NCBI GenBank assembly: GCA_014867205.1
Contig: WGUO01000010.1
Span: forward strand, 34,712-98,711
Direction: 5' to 3'
DNA length: 64,000 nucleotides
DNA from: Muribaculaceae bacterium
Lineage (GTDB): Bacteria; Bacteroidota; Bacteroidia; Bacteroidales; Muribaculaceae
Part shown: one piece after another, positions 34,107 to 42,740 of the stretch
Numbering within the stretch: position 1 is the first letter of the stretch
Layout of the letters: the number at the start of each line of letters is the position of its first letter
Translations under genes and position numbers: made by a program
Notes under the pieces: model-generated
The model's database searches: none
The model's input: only the letters and a program-made list of their open reading frames with translations
Told to the model about the DNA's origin: nothing

Positions 34107-34423
34107 TTGCGACCTCCCTTCATTATGTTACGCACACGCAGACGGTTGATGATGTAGCGGGGGCGGTATTTCACCGATGTGAGCTTCATAAGTCCGTATT
34201 GCCCGTACTTGCCATTGAGGTGGAAAGTGTACCACACCAGCACCGACGCGCTTATGGCACCGAAGCCTATGCACAGACCCTGCTGCACCCCGCACATATA
34301 GAGGATTACGAACAGAATGAAGTCAGCGATAAGACCTCCGGCGAAGATGAATAGGTACTGCGCTTTAAGCCCCTTGTATTCCACCGTTCTGCCTATACCC
34401 TTGTTAATAGAATATTCCATCAC
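34103..34423 (-). CDS. traF: TraF-like conjugation protein (DUF4133)
   Basis: 106 residues with two membrane helices (AQYLFIFAGGLIADFILFVI and GFGAISASVLVWYTFHL) and a positively charged C terminus, the VirB3-like layout. It matches DUF4133 by size and by position between TraE and TraG, with a four-base overlap with TraG. Confidence 0.85.
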   Translation of the reverse strand: MMEYSINKGIGRTVEYKGLKAQYLFIFAGGLIADFILFVILYMCGVQQGLCIGFGAISASVLVWYTFHLNGKYGQYGLMKLTSVKYRPRYIINRLRVRNIMKGGRK

Positions 34424-34432
34424 CGGTATGGA

Positions 34433-34789
34433 TTAGAGGAAGAACGAGCGCAGGATTGTGGCGGCGACAACAAGAAAGATACAGGCACCGAACCACGATG
34501 CGGCGGTCTTGCTCGTGTCGGGATCGCCGGAGCTGAACTTGCCATAGACCTTGACACCGCCGATAAGACCGACGACAGCGCCGATGGCATAGATCAGCTT
34601 CGTGGCGGGGTCGAAATAGGATGTCATCATCGAGGTTGCCTCGTTGATGCCTGCCAGACCGTTGCCGGCGGCATAGAGGTTGGCGGCGCATATCATCAGT
34701 GTGAGCATGGCGGCCATTGGGCGGCGCATACCGGGAGCGTTCATAAACTCCACGATGCGCTTGTAGAGCGACTTGAAAAACTTAGTCAT
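34433..34789 (-). CDS. traE: TraE-like conjugation protein (DUF4134)
   Basis: 118 residues. An N-terminal targeting helix (MRRPMAAMLTLMICAANLYA) and two further helices (TKLIYAIGAVVGLIGGVKVY and ACIFLVVAATILRSFFL) give the VirB2-pilin-like layout of DUF4134. TraE is probably the pilin-like subunit. The start is preceded by the leader box CATCACTAAATCCAAAT. Confidence 0.85.
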   Translation of the reverse strand: MTKFFKSLYKRIVEFMNAPGMRRPMAAMLTLMICAANLYAAGNGLAGINEATSMMTSYFDPATKLIYAIGAVVGLIGGVKVYGKFSSGDPDTSKTAASWFGACIFLVVAATILRSFFL

Positions 34790-34817
34790 AAAATAATTGA
34801 TTTGGATTTAGTGATGG

Positions 34818-35543
34818 TCAGTGAAGGATATTGAAGTCGATGGCATCAATATCGGTTGTGTCTATGTCTGCATGAAATACAATCTTGCGGACTTTCTCAA
34901 TAGCCTCGTCGGTTTTCACCGCCGGTGCATCTTCAGGTATGTCCGGCAACTGGCACTCAATCATCAGTATGCGCTTGCGCACAACCGGGTCGAGTTTGAC
35001 ATATTCGATTATCTCGGTGCCTTCAAGTTCGGAAACTACCCGTCGTGCAGTCTGTTCATCCTCAGTGGTGTGAGGCTGATTTTTCAGCACCTTCATGGCT
35101 GTCTGCATTTCCTCGAAGTCTATGCCGTCGGCATTTGCCTCGGCCGGAGGCGGAGTTTCGCCGGTAAGCTCACTGACGGAATGAGTGGAGAATATCTCGT
35201 CCAGCTTTTCAGGAGGTATCTGAACAGACGGCTTTTCTTCGGGTGTATCGGGCAGTCCGGCATCGGATGGTTTGCCCAGTTCCATGACAATCAGCGGCAC
35301 GACCTCCCTTGCGGCTTCGGCAGCGGCTTCTTTGGCGATTTCACGAAACGAGTCCATGAACTTATCGGCATCGAAGGAACTTTTGCCTATGACTTCTTCC
35401 GCTGGCACTTCATCTGCGGGCGGTTGTTCCGGAGGTGCGCAGTTGTCATTCTTGCCGCCAGCCTGGGAGTCGGGCTTTGTCAGCACTTTCCTGATAAGCC
35501 ATACATTGCTTGCGAGCAATGCTATGATAAACAGCGTTTCCAT
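34818..35543 (-). CDS. traD: TraD-like conjugation protein
   Basis: 241 residues. One N-terminal membrane helix (METLFIIALLASNVWLIRKV) is followed by a long acidic, proline-rich linker (PPEQPPADEVPAEEV, ETPPPAEANADGIDF) and helical parts (TAMKVLKNQPHTTEDEQTAR, YVKLDPVVRKRILMIECQL). No enzymatic motif. It has the size and position of CTnDOT TraD. The role is unknown; a membrane-anchored scaffold is possible. Confidence 0.7.
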   Translation of the reverse strand: METLFIIALLASNVWLIRKVLTKPDSQAGGKNDNCAPPEQPPADEVPAEEVIGKSSFDADKFMDSFREIAKEAAAEAAREVVPLIVMELGKPSDAGLPDTPEEKPSVQIPPEKLDEIFSTHSVSELTGETPPPAEANADGIDFEEMQTAMKVLKNQPHTTEDEQTARRVVSELEGTEIIEYVKLDPVVRKRILMIECQLPDIPEDAPAVKTDEAIEKVRKIVFHADIDTTDIDAIDFNILH

Positions 35544-35842
35544 CAGAATAGCGGCTGGCTGTTTTCATCATAGAGACCCTCCATGACCTCACGGTTGTTG
35601 GCGAAGTGGTCGAGAAGTATCTCGGACACATACGAGCCTATGGAGGCACCGGTATCGCGGAACCGTTCTGCCATGCGGCTCAGGACGGCATGGACTTCGG
35701 GATAGATATACACTTTGGTGTTGGAGCGAACAATGCCGGGCCGGAGAAACTTGGCGGCATATTTCCTGCGCTCCTCTGCGGCTCTGACATCAATGTCAGT
35801 AGCCGGATTCACGTTGATGGTTACAAGTGGTGATTTGGGCAT
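35543..35842 (-). CDS. DUF3408-type tra operon protein (TraC-like, third copy)
   Basis: 99 residues. The C-terminal half, KVYIYPEVHAVLSRMAERFR and SIGSYVSEILLDHFANNREV, is a ribbon-helix-helix-like DUF3408 domain. This family sits after TraA in Bacteroides elements and probably binds DNA to aid partition or regulation. It is one of three related proteins encoded side by side (with 35849 and 36236), all ending in a similar helix-rich part. It shares one base with traD. Start by ATG 35842. Confidence 0.7.
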   Translation of the reverse strand: MPKSPLVTINVNPATDIDVRAAEERRKYAAKFLRPGIVRSNTKVYIYPEVHAVLSRMAERFRDTGASIGSYVSEILLDHFANNREVMEGLYDENSQPLF

Positions 35843-35848
35843 AGCTGG

Positions 35849-36229
35849 TTAGAGTTTAAGTTGGTTGATAACATCGGCATACTCCTCCAAGTGAGCTGCC
35901 AGCACGTTGTTGATGAAAGCCTTTAGCGAGCATACGCGCCCTTTCTTGCGGCCAAACAGGATGCTACGTATTTTCCATATAATTTCAGGGTCTATCTCTG
36001 TCGTGACGTATTTGACTTGTGGGGCCGCATAGGTATTGTTATATACGAATCGTTCCAGATATTCGTTGGTACGATTCGGGGAAGAAGAATTTTCATATAC
36101 AACCGCTTCACTGACGGCTTTACCATTTGAGACCATTCGCATAGAAACTTCGGGATTTTTTATGCCATCCTTCGGTATTACCCTGAAATTCCTGTCGGAA
36201 AAAGCTGAGATTGATGCTGATTTGGGCAT
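35849..36229 (-). CDS. DUF3408-type tra operon protein (TraC-like)
   Basis: 126 residues. An N-terminal variable part (SASISAFSDRNFRVIPKDGI) is followed by the DUF3408 domain: YAAPQVKYVTTEIDPEIIWK, RKKGRVCSLKAFINNVLAAH and LEEYADVINQLKL. Its end is nearly identical to that of the neighbour at 36236 (SYINNVLASHFEEYADVINP), showing tandem duplication. Likely a small DNA-binding protein of the TraA (ParA) complex; inference. Confidence 0.75.
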   Translation of the reverse strand: MPKSASISAFSDRNFRVIPKDGIKNPEVSMRMVSNGKAVSEAVVYENSSSPNRTNEYLERFVYNNTYAAPQVKYVTTEIDPEIIWKIRSILFGRKKGRVCSLKAFINNVLAAHLEEYADVINQLKL

Positions 36230-36235
36230 AGCTGG

Positions 36236-36649
36236 TTAGAGTTTGGGGTTGATGACATCGGCATACTCCTCAAAATGGGATGCCAGTACATTGTTGATAT
36301 ACGATTTGAGGGAGCAGGAACCATTCTCGAAAGCAATAAGCCTCTTGATTTTACCAATCAGAACCGGGTCTATCTCTACCATAAGGAATTTGACCTGCGG
36401 GCGCAGATAGGTTGTCCTCGTGATAAACCGTTCACGGAACAGAGCCTCCCGTTTTGTATCGGCAGAAGATTGTTCCGGGGGCACATGATTGGATTCAGTG
36501 GACTCAACCCTATTTTCTGTCGGACCGGGTATGTCAGGCGTCGGACTTTCTTTAGGCTTCCTTTTCAGTGTTGACAGCGAGGAGGACTCCTCTCTGAATG
36601 ACCTGATGAACTCATCGGGGTCGATTTCCGACTCATATTTCTTTGCCAT
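36236..36649 (-). CDS. DUF3408-type tra operon protein (TraB-like)
   Basis: 137 residues. Charged, Pro/Ser-rich N-terminal half and DUF3408 C-terminal half (TYLRPQVKFLMVEIDPVLIG, KSYINNVLASHFEEYADVIN). It follows TraA by five bases. The tandem paralog at 35849 shares the C-terminal half. Function as for that gene: probable DNA-binding partner of the ParA protein. Confidence 0.75.
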   Translation of the reverse strand: MAKKYESEIDPDEFIRSFREESSSLSTLKRKPKESPTPDIPGPTENRVESTESNHVPPEQSSADTKREALFRERFITRTTYLRPQVKFLMVEIDPVLIGKIKRLIAFENGSCSLKSYINNVLASHFEEYADVINPKL

Positions 36650-36654
36650 ATCGG

Positions 36655-37410
36655 TCAGAGTTTGAGTAAGTCGAGCAGTTCATCGGTAAGTTCCGGCAGG
36701 CGCGTTCCTTTGAGCAGTGTCTTGTCTGGCGGCATGACGGTCGAGCGAAACACGGCGCGGTTGAGCGTCTTTGACCCTTCACGACGATACTTTTTGGTAT
36801 CCGGTATCTTGGTTTTCAGCGTCATAAGACCGTATTCCTCGAAAACCGCCTCATACTGGTCGTAGAGGTCTGTTTTCTCGCGTGCATCGACAAGGTTCCA
36901 GAGCATATACATCTGTTTGACCTGTGTGCGTCCGGTAGTGAGCCACTCCTGTATCTTCAGGGCGAAGGCGAGCGAGCTTTCAAGGATAACCTTGTCGGCC
37001 GCAACCGGTACAATCACGGTGTCCATGCAGTTGAGAATGTTGACAACACCACGGTTATTGACCGTGCCGGGCAGGTCGAAGAAAACAATGTCTATCTCGT
37101 TGCCAGCCTCGATGATGTCGCGCACCTTCTGCATCGCCTCCTCAGGCTTTGCCGTCAGGAGAGGATAAGGCGCGAGCTTGGTCTGACGCAGATTGTCGGA
37201 AAAAAGTTTCTTGAACTGAGGGCTGCACTCAATCAGGTCTTTGTCGCGCTGCCGCATCTCCTCGATGCTGAACTGAGGATAGTCGCAGTCCACAACAAGG
37301 ACTTTCAGCCCCTTTACATAGTAGAGGTAACTCGCCGCCAAAACGGTCAGAGTGGTCTTGCCTGCTCCACCTTTCTGGGTGGAGAAAGCGACAAATTTGG
37401 GGTCTGTCAT
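36655..37410 (-). CDS. traA: TraA, ParA-family ATPase
   Basis: 251 residues. The ParA/Soj motifs are clear: deviant Walker A KGGAGKTTLTVL (residues about 14-25), VLVVDCDYPQFS and IDIVFFDLPGTVNN for Walker A' and B, and DTVIVPVAADKVILESSLAF. ParA proteins bind DNA in their ATP form and position DNA or complexes. First gene of the tra operon; its leader carries the box CCACTACATCCAAATCCAAA and at least one hairpin (37475-37503). Usual length, intact. Confidence 0.85.
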   Translation of the reverse strand: MTDPKFVAFSTQKGGAGKTTLTVLAASYLYYVKGLKVLVVDCDYPQFSIEEMRQRDKDLIECSPQFKKLFSDNLRQTKLAPYPLLTAKPEEAMQKVRDIIEAGNEIDIVFFDLPGTVNNRGVVNILNCMDTVIVPVAADKVILESSLAFALKIQEWLTTGRTQVKQMYMLWNLVDAREKTDLYDQYEAVFEEYGLMTLKTKIPDTKKYRREGSKTLNRAVFRSTVMPPDKTLLKGTRLPELTDELLDLLKL

Positions 37411-38063
37411 AAAATTAAATTTGGATTTGGATGTAGTGGTGGTTGCATAGCGGTTGCCGTCAGCGTATCTTCTGACACGGATAGACCGGGCTTCTATCGG
37501 TGTGAAATAGTGCCGGCATATACTATGCTGGGTGGATTGACAGCATTATTTGTCGTATATAGCGACCTTCCTCCGCTGTCGGGAGGGCATCGGCTAAGTA
37601 AGCCGGGAATGGTTGGATCTGTCAGTCATGTCTGGTTCGGGTTTGGATGTGGAGTTTAGTGGTGGGTTCTGTCTGTAACCCATAGCTGACAAGCCTTGAA
37701 GCCATCAAGCTATGAATTATAGATAAATAGATTTGTCAATCAAACAATAAATAATATTGCAGATACATAAATCTATAAGACTGTATCTTTATCGTTCATT
37801 AAACAGTTCCAATTCCATATCTATAAGTTGAACTTTAAGGAAGGATACAGATTTGTCTAAAAGCAGATATATCTATCAATAAAACCAATGTTCTCAAGAC
37901 AGATTGAAAATCATACTTGCAGTTCAATGGATAGTTCTATAATAAAGTCTGTAAGTTGAACTCCTTGAAGGCAGGTTTAACTGTCAATCTCTACACAAAG
38001 AAACAAATAATTCTGCAAACTGACAAATCTAAAAACAAGCCAATTTGCTGTGATTAAGAACAT

Positions 38064-38103
38064 TGTCCGGCTATGTCCAACTATGTCCGGCTATGTCCAA
38101 AAA
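38064..38103 (+). repeat. Four tandem 10-bp units, TGTCC(GG/AA)CTA
   Basis: Units start at 38064, 38074, 38084 and 38094, alternating TGTCCGGCTA and TGTCCAACTA, the last ending in AAAAA. The 10-bp period places all copies on one face of the helix, typical of a protein-binding array upstream of the mob genes. Confidence 0.7.
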
Positions 38104-38350
38104 ACTCCGCTGAATTTTTAACATTTCGCCGCGCAATTTTTTTGCTGCTTCCATCGCCTGTTTCCTAATTATCGGAATTTTTATCTCATCGCTGGCAAAT
38201 CAGGGATTTTTTTCGTATCTTTATATCAGCATCACGGTGATTTTCTTCCTCCGGGCGATGAAAAGCGGCTTTCACCATTGTCATCATAATGATACCGGGC
38301 ATCATTGACTGACATTGCCGTTTTTCTATTAAGGAAGAATGTCCACATAG

Positions 38351-38426
38351 ACATAGCAAGGTGTCTTTTCGGGGTCCGAAAAGGTTTCGAGGGACCGGAA
38401 GTCCACACGAAACGACCTTGCTATGT
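38351..38426. other. Candidate oriT / inverted repeat upstream of mobA
   Basis: ACATAGCAAGGT (38351-38362) and ACCTTGCTATGT (38415-38426) are perfect 12-bp inverted repeats about 52 bases apart. Between them lie a GGTCC/GGACC pair, CCGAAA/TTTCG, and GTCCACA on both sides (38341 and 38401). Relaxase origins often consist of such a hairpin near the nick site immediately upstream of the relaxosome genes. The nick site itself cannot be named. Confidence 0.45.
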
Positions 38427-38515
38427 AGGATATATCTCCAAAGTCGAATATCCCTCGATTTTACTGCGTAGGCATTGACACCCTTGATGCACTCACCACT
38501 TATAATCCATATTTT

Positions 38516-38941
38516 ATGACTGATTTCGTTAACAAGGGCGGACGACCGCCGGTTGCCAACAAGTGCAGCCACTGCGTCAAGGTACGTTTTGACGACCTCG
38601 AATGGGATGAATTGTCCCGGATGATGGAAAGGGCAAACGCGACTGTTAAGGCCACTTTTATCAAGCAGCTCATCTTCGGCAAGCCTTTCAGGGTACTGAC
38701 CACCGATAAATCGCTTGCCGTCTATTGCGCCAAACTATCCGAATTCTTCTGCCAGTACCGCACAATCGGGGTAAATTACAACCTCGTTGTGAAGGAGCTT
38801 CGCGCCAATTTCACCGAAAAGAAAGCAATGGCATCTCTCTACAAGCTGGAGAAAGCCACAATCGACATGATTGCCGTGATGACAGATGTCATGGCTCTGT
38901 CTGAGAAATTCGATGAACAATGGTCGCAAAAATCTCGATAG
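38516..38941 (+). CDS. mobA: MobA-like relaxosome accessory protein
   Basis: 141 residues. Start TDFVNKGGRPPVANKCSHCV, then KVRFDDLEWDELSRMMERAN and VKATFIKQLIFGKPFRV, a ribbon-helix-helix-like DNA-binding pattern of MobC/MobA accessory proteins, and a helical C-terminal half (SEFFCQYRTIGVNYNLVVKE). It would bind oriT and help the relaxase. It overlaps the relaxase gene by 22 bases, implying coupled translation. The start codon is preceded by CACCACTTATAATCCATATT, the shared leader box in a looser form. Confidence 0.8.
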   Translation: MTDFVNKGGRPPVANKCSHCVKVRFDDLEWDELSRMMERANATVKATFIKQLIFGKPFRVLTTDKSLAVYCAKLSEFFCQYRTIGVNYNLVVKELRANFTEKKAMASLYKLEKATIDMIAVMTDVMALSEKFDEQWSQKSR

Positions 38942-40257
38942 GTTCCTCGCTCTATGGCGCGCTGGCATACAATTCCGAGAAAATCAACAAGGAGGAAGGC
39001 CGTCTGTTGGGAGCCAACAAAATCATTCTTCCGGCAGACGGGCAAATCGACATCGGTCGTATTGCCGAAAATTTCAGAGAGTTCATGCCGATGATGGGGC
39101 GGACAAAAAAGCCGGTTCTTCATATCTCGCTCAATCCGCACCCGGATGATAAGCTCACGGATCAGGATTTTGAAATCCTCGCCCGTGAATATCTGGAGAA
39201 ACTCGGCTTCGGAGAGCAGCCTTTCATAATTTACAAGCACGAGGACATAGACCGGCACCATATCCATATAGTGACTGTCAATGTCAACGAGCAGGGCAAG
39301 CGGCTCAATCAGGATTTCCTGTTCCGGCGAAGCAAGAAAATCACCACAGAACTGGAGGAAAAATACAATCTCCACAAGGCTCAGCGCGAGAAAATCACTC
39401 CCGATATGCCGATTAAGAAGGTTGACCCCTCCGGCGACATCAAACGTCAGGTTGCCAACACCGTCAAAATGGTGGGTATGCGATACAAGTTCCAGACTAT
39501 GGGCGAGTATAATGCCGTTCTCTCCTTATATAATATAAGGTGTGAGCAGACCGACGGCAGGGTTAATGGTCGTGAATATCACGGTCTGGTATATTTCGCA
39601 ACAGACGACGAAGGCAAGGTTACCGCCAATCCGTTCAAGGCTTCGCGCCTCGGCAAATTCGCAAGCAGAACGGCAATCGACAGCCGTTTCGAGAAAGCGA
39701 AAGACAAGATTGACCTTGCTCCCACTAAACGCAAGGTTGCGGACTGCCTCGCTCAATCAACGGGTAAGGACGATTTTACATCCAAGCTGAAAAACTGCGG
39801 TATAGATGTTGTTTTCCGCTATACCGACGAGGGGCGCATATACGGCGTTACGTTCATAGACCACAACACCCTGACGGTTCTGAACGGCTCCAGACTCGGC
39901 AAACAGTTCTCGGCAAATGCCCTTAATGAGCGTTTCAACAATCAACAGGCGACAAACGATATGCCGGTTCTCGACACTCCAGTTACCATGCCGGAGCCGG
40001 AGCTGAACGCCGACACCCATTCGGATTCTCAATCCCAAACCGCCGACACTCAGGCACCGTCGGCTGGACAGCAGCACTCCACAGGCAGCCAGCATCAATC
40101 TGCCACTCCCCACTCCACCACGTATTATGGCGACAGCGATTTCACGCTTCCGGGTCTTGACCTGTTCCAACCGGGACAGTCGTTCAACCCCGACGAGGAA
40201 GAATTCCGCCGCCGTATGCAGCGAAAGAAGAAGAAAGGGCGTCGCCCGAAATTTTAA
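38920..40257 (+). CDS. mobB: MobB relaxase (MOBP-type)
   Basis: 445 residues. The relaxase domain lies in the first 200: an N-terminal AYNSEKI with Tyr, HISLNPHPDDKL and the metal-binding motif HEDIDRHHIHIVTVNV, the three-His signature of MOBP-type relaxases. After about residue 340 the chain is low-complexity (rich in Ser, Gln, Thr, Pro), ending with a basic tail RRRMQRKKKKGRRPKF. It nicks oriT and pilots the strand into the recipient. Starts at ATG 38920 inside the end of mobA. Confidence 0.85.
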   Translation: MVAKISIGSSLYGALAYNSEKINKEEGRLLGANKIILPADGQIDIGRIAENFREFMPMMGRTKKPVLHISLNPHPDDKLTDQDFEILAREYLEKLGFGEQPFIIYKHEDIDRHHIHIVTVNVNEQGKRLNQDFLFRRSKKITTELEEKYNLHKAQREKITPDMPIKKVDPSGDIKRQVANTVKMVGMRYKFQTMGEYNAVLSLYNIRCEQTDGRVNGREYHGLVYFATDDEGKVTANPFKASRLGKFASRTAIDSRFEKAKDKIDLAPTKRKVADCLAQSTGKDDFTSKLKNCGIDVVFRYTDEGRIYGVTFIDHNTLTVLNGSRLGKQFSANALNERFNNQQATNDMPVLDTPVTMPEPELNADTHSDSQSQTADTQAPSAGQQHSTGSQHQSATPHSTTYYGDSDFTLPGLDLFQPGQSFNPDEEEFRRRMQRKKKKGRRPKF

Positions 40258-40278
40258 TCCTTAATCCCACATTTTATT

Positions 40279-42279
40279 ATGAGCCAACAAGAGGACGACC
40301 TCAGAGCGTTGGCAAAGATCATGGACTTCCTGCGGGCAGTCAGTATCGTGCTGGTTGTCGCCAACCTTTACTGGTTCACTCGCGTGGAAACCGTGGACAG
40401 CGGCTGGTTCTATTCGACCGTCCACAAGATCTGCGCCAATTTCAACCGCACCTGCGGTCTTTTCAACACCACCTTCAACGCCAAACTTTTCGCGTTGCTG
40501 CTTCTCGGACTGTCATGCTTCGGCACCAGAGGCGTAAGGAGCGAGAACATCACATGGCGGCATATAGGGATAATGCTTGGTATCGGGTCTGTATTGTTCC
40601 TGCTGAACTGGTGGACACTCGATGCTGGTATGCGCTATACCTATATAATCACCACCGTCACGGGCTACATCTGCCTGATGATGGGCGGAATATGGGCGGG
40701 ACGTATGCTGAAGAACAACATGATGGACGACCGTTTCAACGACGAGAACGAGAGCTTCATGCAGGAAACGGAACTTATGGACTACGAGTATTCCATAAAC
40801 CTGCCGACCAGATTCTACTTTGAGAAGAAATGGCACAAGGGTTGGATAAATGTAGTCAACCCGTTCCGCGCCACAATCGTGCTTGGCACACCCGGTTCCG
40901 GCAAATCATACGCCGTTATCAATTCCTTCATCAAGCAGATGATAGAGAAAGGTTACAGCGGCTATATCTATGATTTCAAAAGCCCGGATTTGAGCGAGAT
41001 TGCCTACAACCACCTGCTGACGCACAAGGACGGTTACGGCAAAGTCAAGCCAAAATTCTACATGATAAATTTCGACGATCCGGAGCGTAGCCACAGGTGT
41101 AATCCTATTCACCCCGACTTTATGACCGATATTGCCGACGCATACGAGAGCGCATACACTATAATGCTCAATCTCAACAAGTCATGGGTGAGCAAGCAGG
41201 GCGATTTCTTTGTGGAGTCTCCGATTGTGCTGTTCGCGGCTATAATCTGGTATCTCCGTATCTACAAGAACGGTATCTACTGCACATTTCCCCATGCCAT
41301 CGAGTTGCTCAACCGCCGTTATGAGGATTTGTTCCCCATCCTCACGAGCTACCCGGAGCTGGAAAACTACCTATCGCCGTTTATGGACGCATGGCAGGGA
41401 GGCGCGGCGGAGCAGCTCATGGGACAGATTGCGTCGGCGAAAATCCCGCTGTCACGTATGATTTCACCGCAGCTTTACTGGGTAATGACCGGCGATGATT
41501 TCACGCTCGACATCAACAACCCGAAAGAACCTAAAATCCTGTGCGTGGGCAACAACCCCGACCGCCAGAACATCTATGGCGCGGCACTCGGACTGTATAA
41601 CTCCCGTATCGTCAAAATCATAAACAAGAAAGGGATGCTGAAAAGCGGGGTTATCATAGATGAATTGCCCACGATATATTTCAAGGGCCTCGACCAACTG
41701 ATTGCCACCGCCCGCAGCAACCGTGTCGCCGTGTGCCTCGGCTTTCAGGATTTCTCCCAGCTCAAACGCGACTACGGCGACAAGGAGGCGGCCGTGGTGA
41801 TGAACACTGTCGGCAACATCTTCTCCGGGCAGGTCGTGGGAGAAACCGCCAAAACACTCTCCGAGAGGTTCGGCAAGGTTCTCCAGAAACGGCAGTCAAT
41901 ATCCATCAACCGTCAGGATGTGAGCCACTCCATAAACACGCAAATGGACAGTCTTATACCTCCGAGCAAGATTTCAACTCTGACACAGGGAATGTTCGTC
42001 GGCGCGGTCTGCGACAACATCAACGAGCGCATAGACCAGAAGATTTTTCATGCCGAGATTGTCATAGACAGCGCGAAAGTTAAGGCTGAAACATCGGGAT
42101 ACAAGCCTATACCCATACTCACCGATTTCAAGGACGACACACCGGACAAATCCCGTATGAAAGCGATTATCCAGCGCAACTACGAGCAGGTGAAATCCGA
42201 TGTAATCCAAATCATCGCCGATGAGAAAGAACGCATAATGTCAGACCCGGCACTGCAATACCTGTTCGCTCCGAAGTAA
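40279..42279 (+). CDS. mobC: MobC coupling protein (TraG/VirD4-type T4CP)
   Basis: 666 residues. Four membrane helices in the first 150, Walker A VLGTPGSGKSYAVINSFI at about residue 208, and Walker B VIIDELPTIYFKGLDQLI, with ATARSNRVAVCLGFQDFSQL after it, as in VirD4 coupling proteins. It brings the relaxase-DNA complex to the secretion channel at the inner membrane. It follows mobB by 21 bases. The full length is retained. Confidence 0.85.
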   Translation: MSQQEDDLRALAKIMDFLRAVSIVLVVANLYWFTRVETVDSGWFYSTVHKICANFNRTCGLFNTTFNAKLFALLLLGLSCFGTRGVRSENITWRHIGIMLGIGSVLFLLNWWTLDAGMRYTYIITTVTGYICLMMGGIWAGRMLKNNMMDDRFNDENESFMQETELMDYEYSINLPTRFYFEKKWHKGWINVVNPFRATIVLGTPGSGKSYAVINSFIKQMIEKGYSGYIYDFKSPDLSEIAYNHLLTHKDGYGKVKPKFYMINFDDPERSHRCNPIHPDFMTDIADAYESAYTIMLNLNKSWVSKQGDFFVESPIVLFAAIIWYLRIYKNGIYCTFPHAIELLNRRYEDLFPILTSYPELENYLSPFMDAWQGGAAEQLMGQIASAKIPLSRMISPQLYWVMTGDDFTLDINNPKEPKILCVGNNPDRQNIYGAALGLYNSRIVKIINKKGMLKSGVIIDELPTIYFKGLDQLIATARSNRVAVCLGFQDFSQLKRDYGDKEAAVVMNTVGNIFSGQVVGETAKTLSERFGKVLQKRQSISINRQDVSHSINTQMDSLIPPSKISTLTQGMFVGAVCDNINERIDQKIFHAEIVIDSAKVKAETSGYKPIPILTDFKDDTPDKSRMKAIIQRNYEQVKSDVIQIIADEKERIMSDPALQYLFAPK

Positions 42280-42305
42280 TCACAAACCACTAAATATCCA
42301 CAATC

Positions 42306-42713
42306 ATGTTAGAACTTGACCGAAGTCTTACCGACTTCAATTACTACTATTTCTATTTGTTGCAGTATCTCCAGCTCAACAAATATCAGGTTGACCCTGA
42401 CCATCCCCAGATTATTTCCAACTCTATCGCCGCACTTGATGCCTTTGAAAATGCGCGGCGCAACGGGGCCAATGTGCCTATGGCGGAAGCCGAGGCTATA
42501 TCCGTGCTTTTCTCCAATATAGGAGCATCGGAGTATGACACTATATCGGAACTCATCCTTGAAAATTTCGGGGATACCATCGACCTTGACAGCGAGGAGG
42601 CTGTGGAATACTGGACAAATCAGGTTATGACCGACATCCCGGACTTGTTCGACGGTGTTGACCGCATGGCAATAGGCGTTGATGCCCTTGACCTTGAACT
42701 GATGGAAATGTAG
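42306..42713 (+). CDS. DUF1896-family protein
   Basis: 135 acidic residues, start MLELDRSLTDFNYYYFYLLQ, with AALDAFENARRNGANVPMAE and AEAISVLFSNIGASEYDTIS. It matches the small DUF1896 proteins that stand before the giant methylase/helicase gene in Bacteroidetes elements. An anti-restriction or DNA-mimic role is conceivable from the acidity but is not shown. The start is preceded by leader box AACCACTAAATATCCACAAT. A 27-base gap separates it from the next gene. Confidence 0.7.
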   Translation: MLELDRSLTDFNYYYFYLLQYLQLNKYQVDPDHPQIISNSIAALDAFENARRNGANVPMAEAEAISVLFSNIGASEYDTISELILENFGDTIDLDSEEAVEYWTNQVMTDIPDLFDGVDRMAIGVDALDLELMEM

Positions 42714-42740
42714 GCAGAATCGTAATCTATCTTTCTGACA

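Larger units (their letters stand above)
37411..38515. other. Non-coding mobilization/control region between tra and mob
   Basis: About 1.1 kb between divergent operons without a convincing gene. From left to right: the traA leader with a hairpin (37475-37485 with 37493-37503, 10 of 11 bp); a second copy of the leader box before an 11-codon minus-strand frame, MTDRSNHSRLT, at 37594-37629, possibly a leader peptide and similar at its start to TraA; an AT-rich block (37680-38040) with TAAGTTGAACT twice (37824-37834 and 37952-37962); four tandem 10-bp units from 38064; a large inverted repeat at 38351-38426; then the mobA start. It is the expected place for oriT and the operon promoters. Confidence 0.55.

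Noticed and set aside
34821..35573. A 250-codon plus-strand frame
   Set aside because: Antisense to traD, where operon spacing and membrane-helix layout support the minus strand.
38186..38572. A 128-codon minus-strand frame upstream of mobA
   Set aside because: Covers the oriT candidate inverted repeat and overlaps the mobA start; its translation has no domain.
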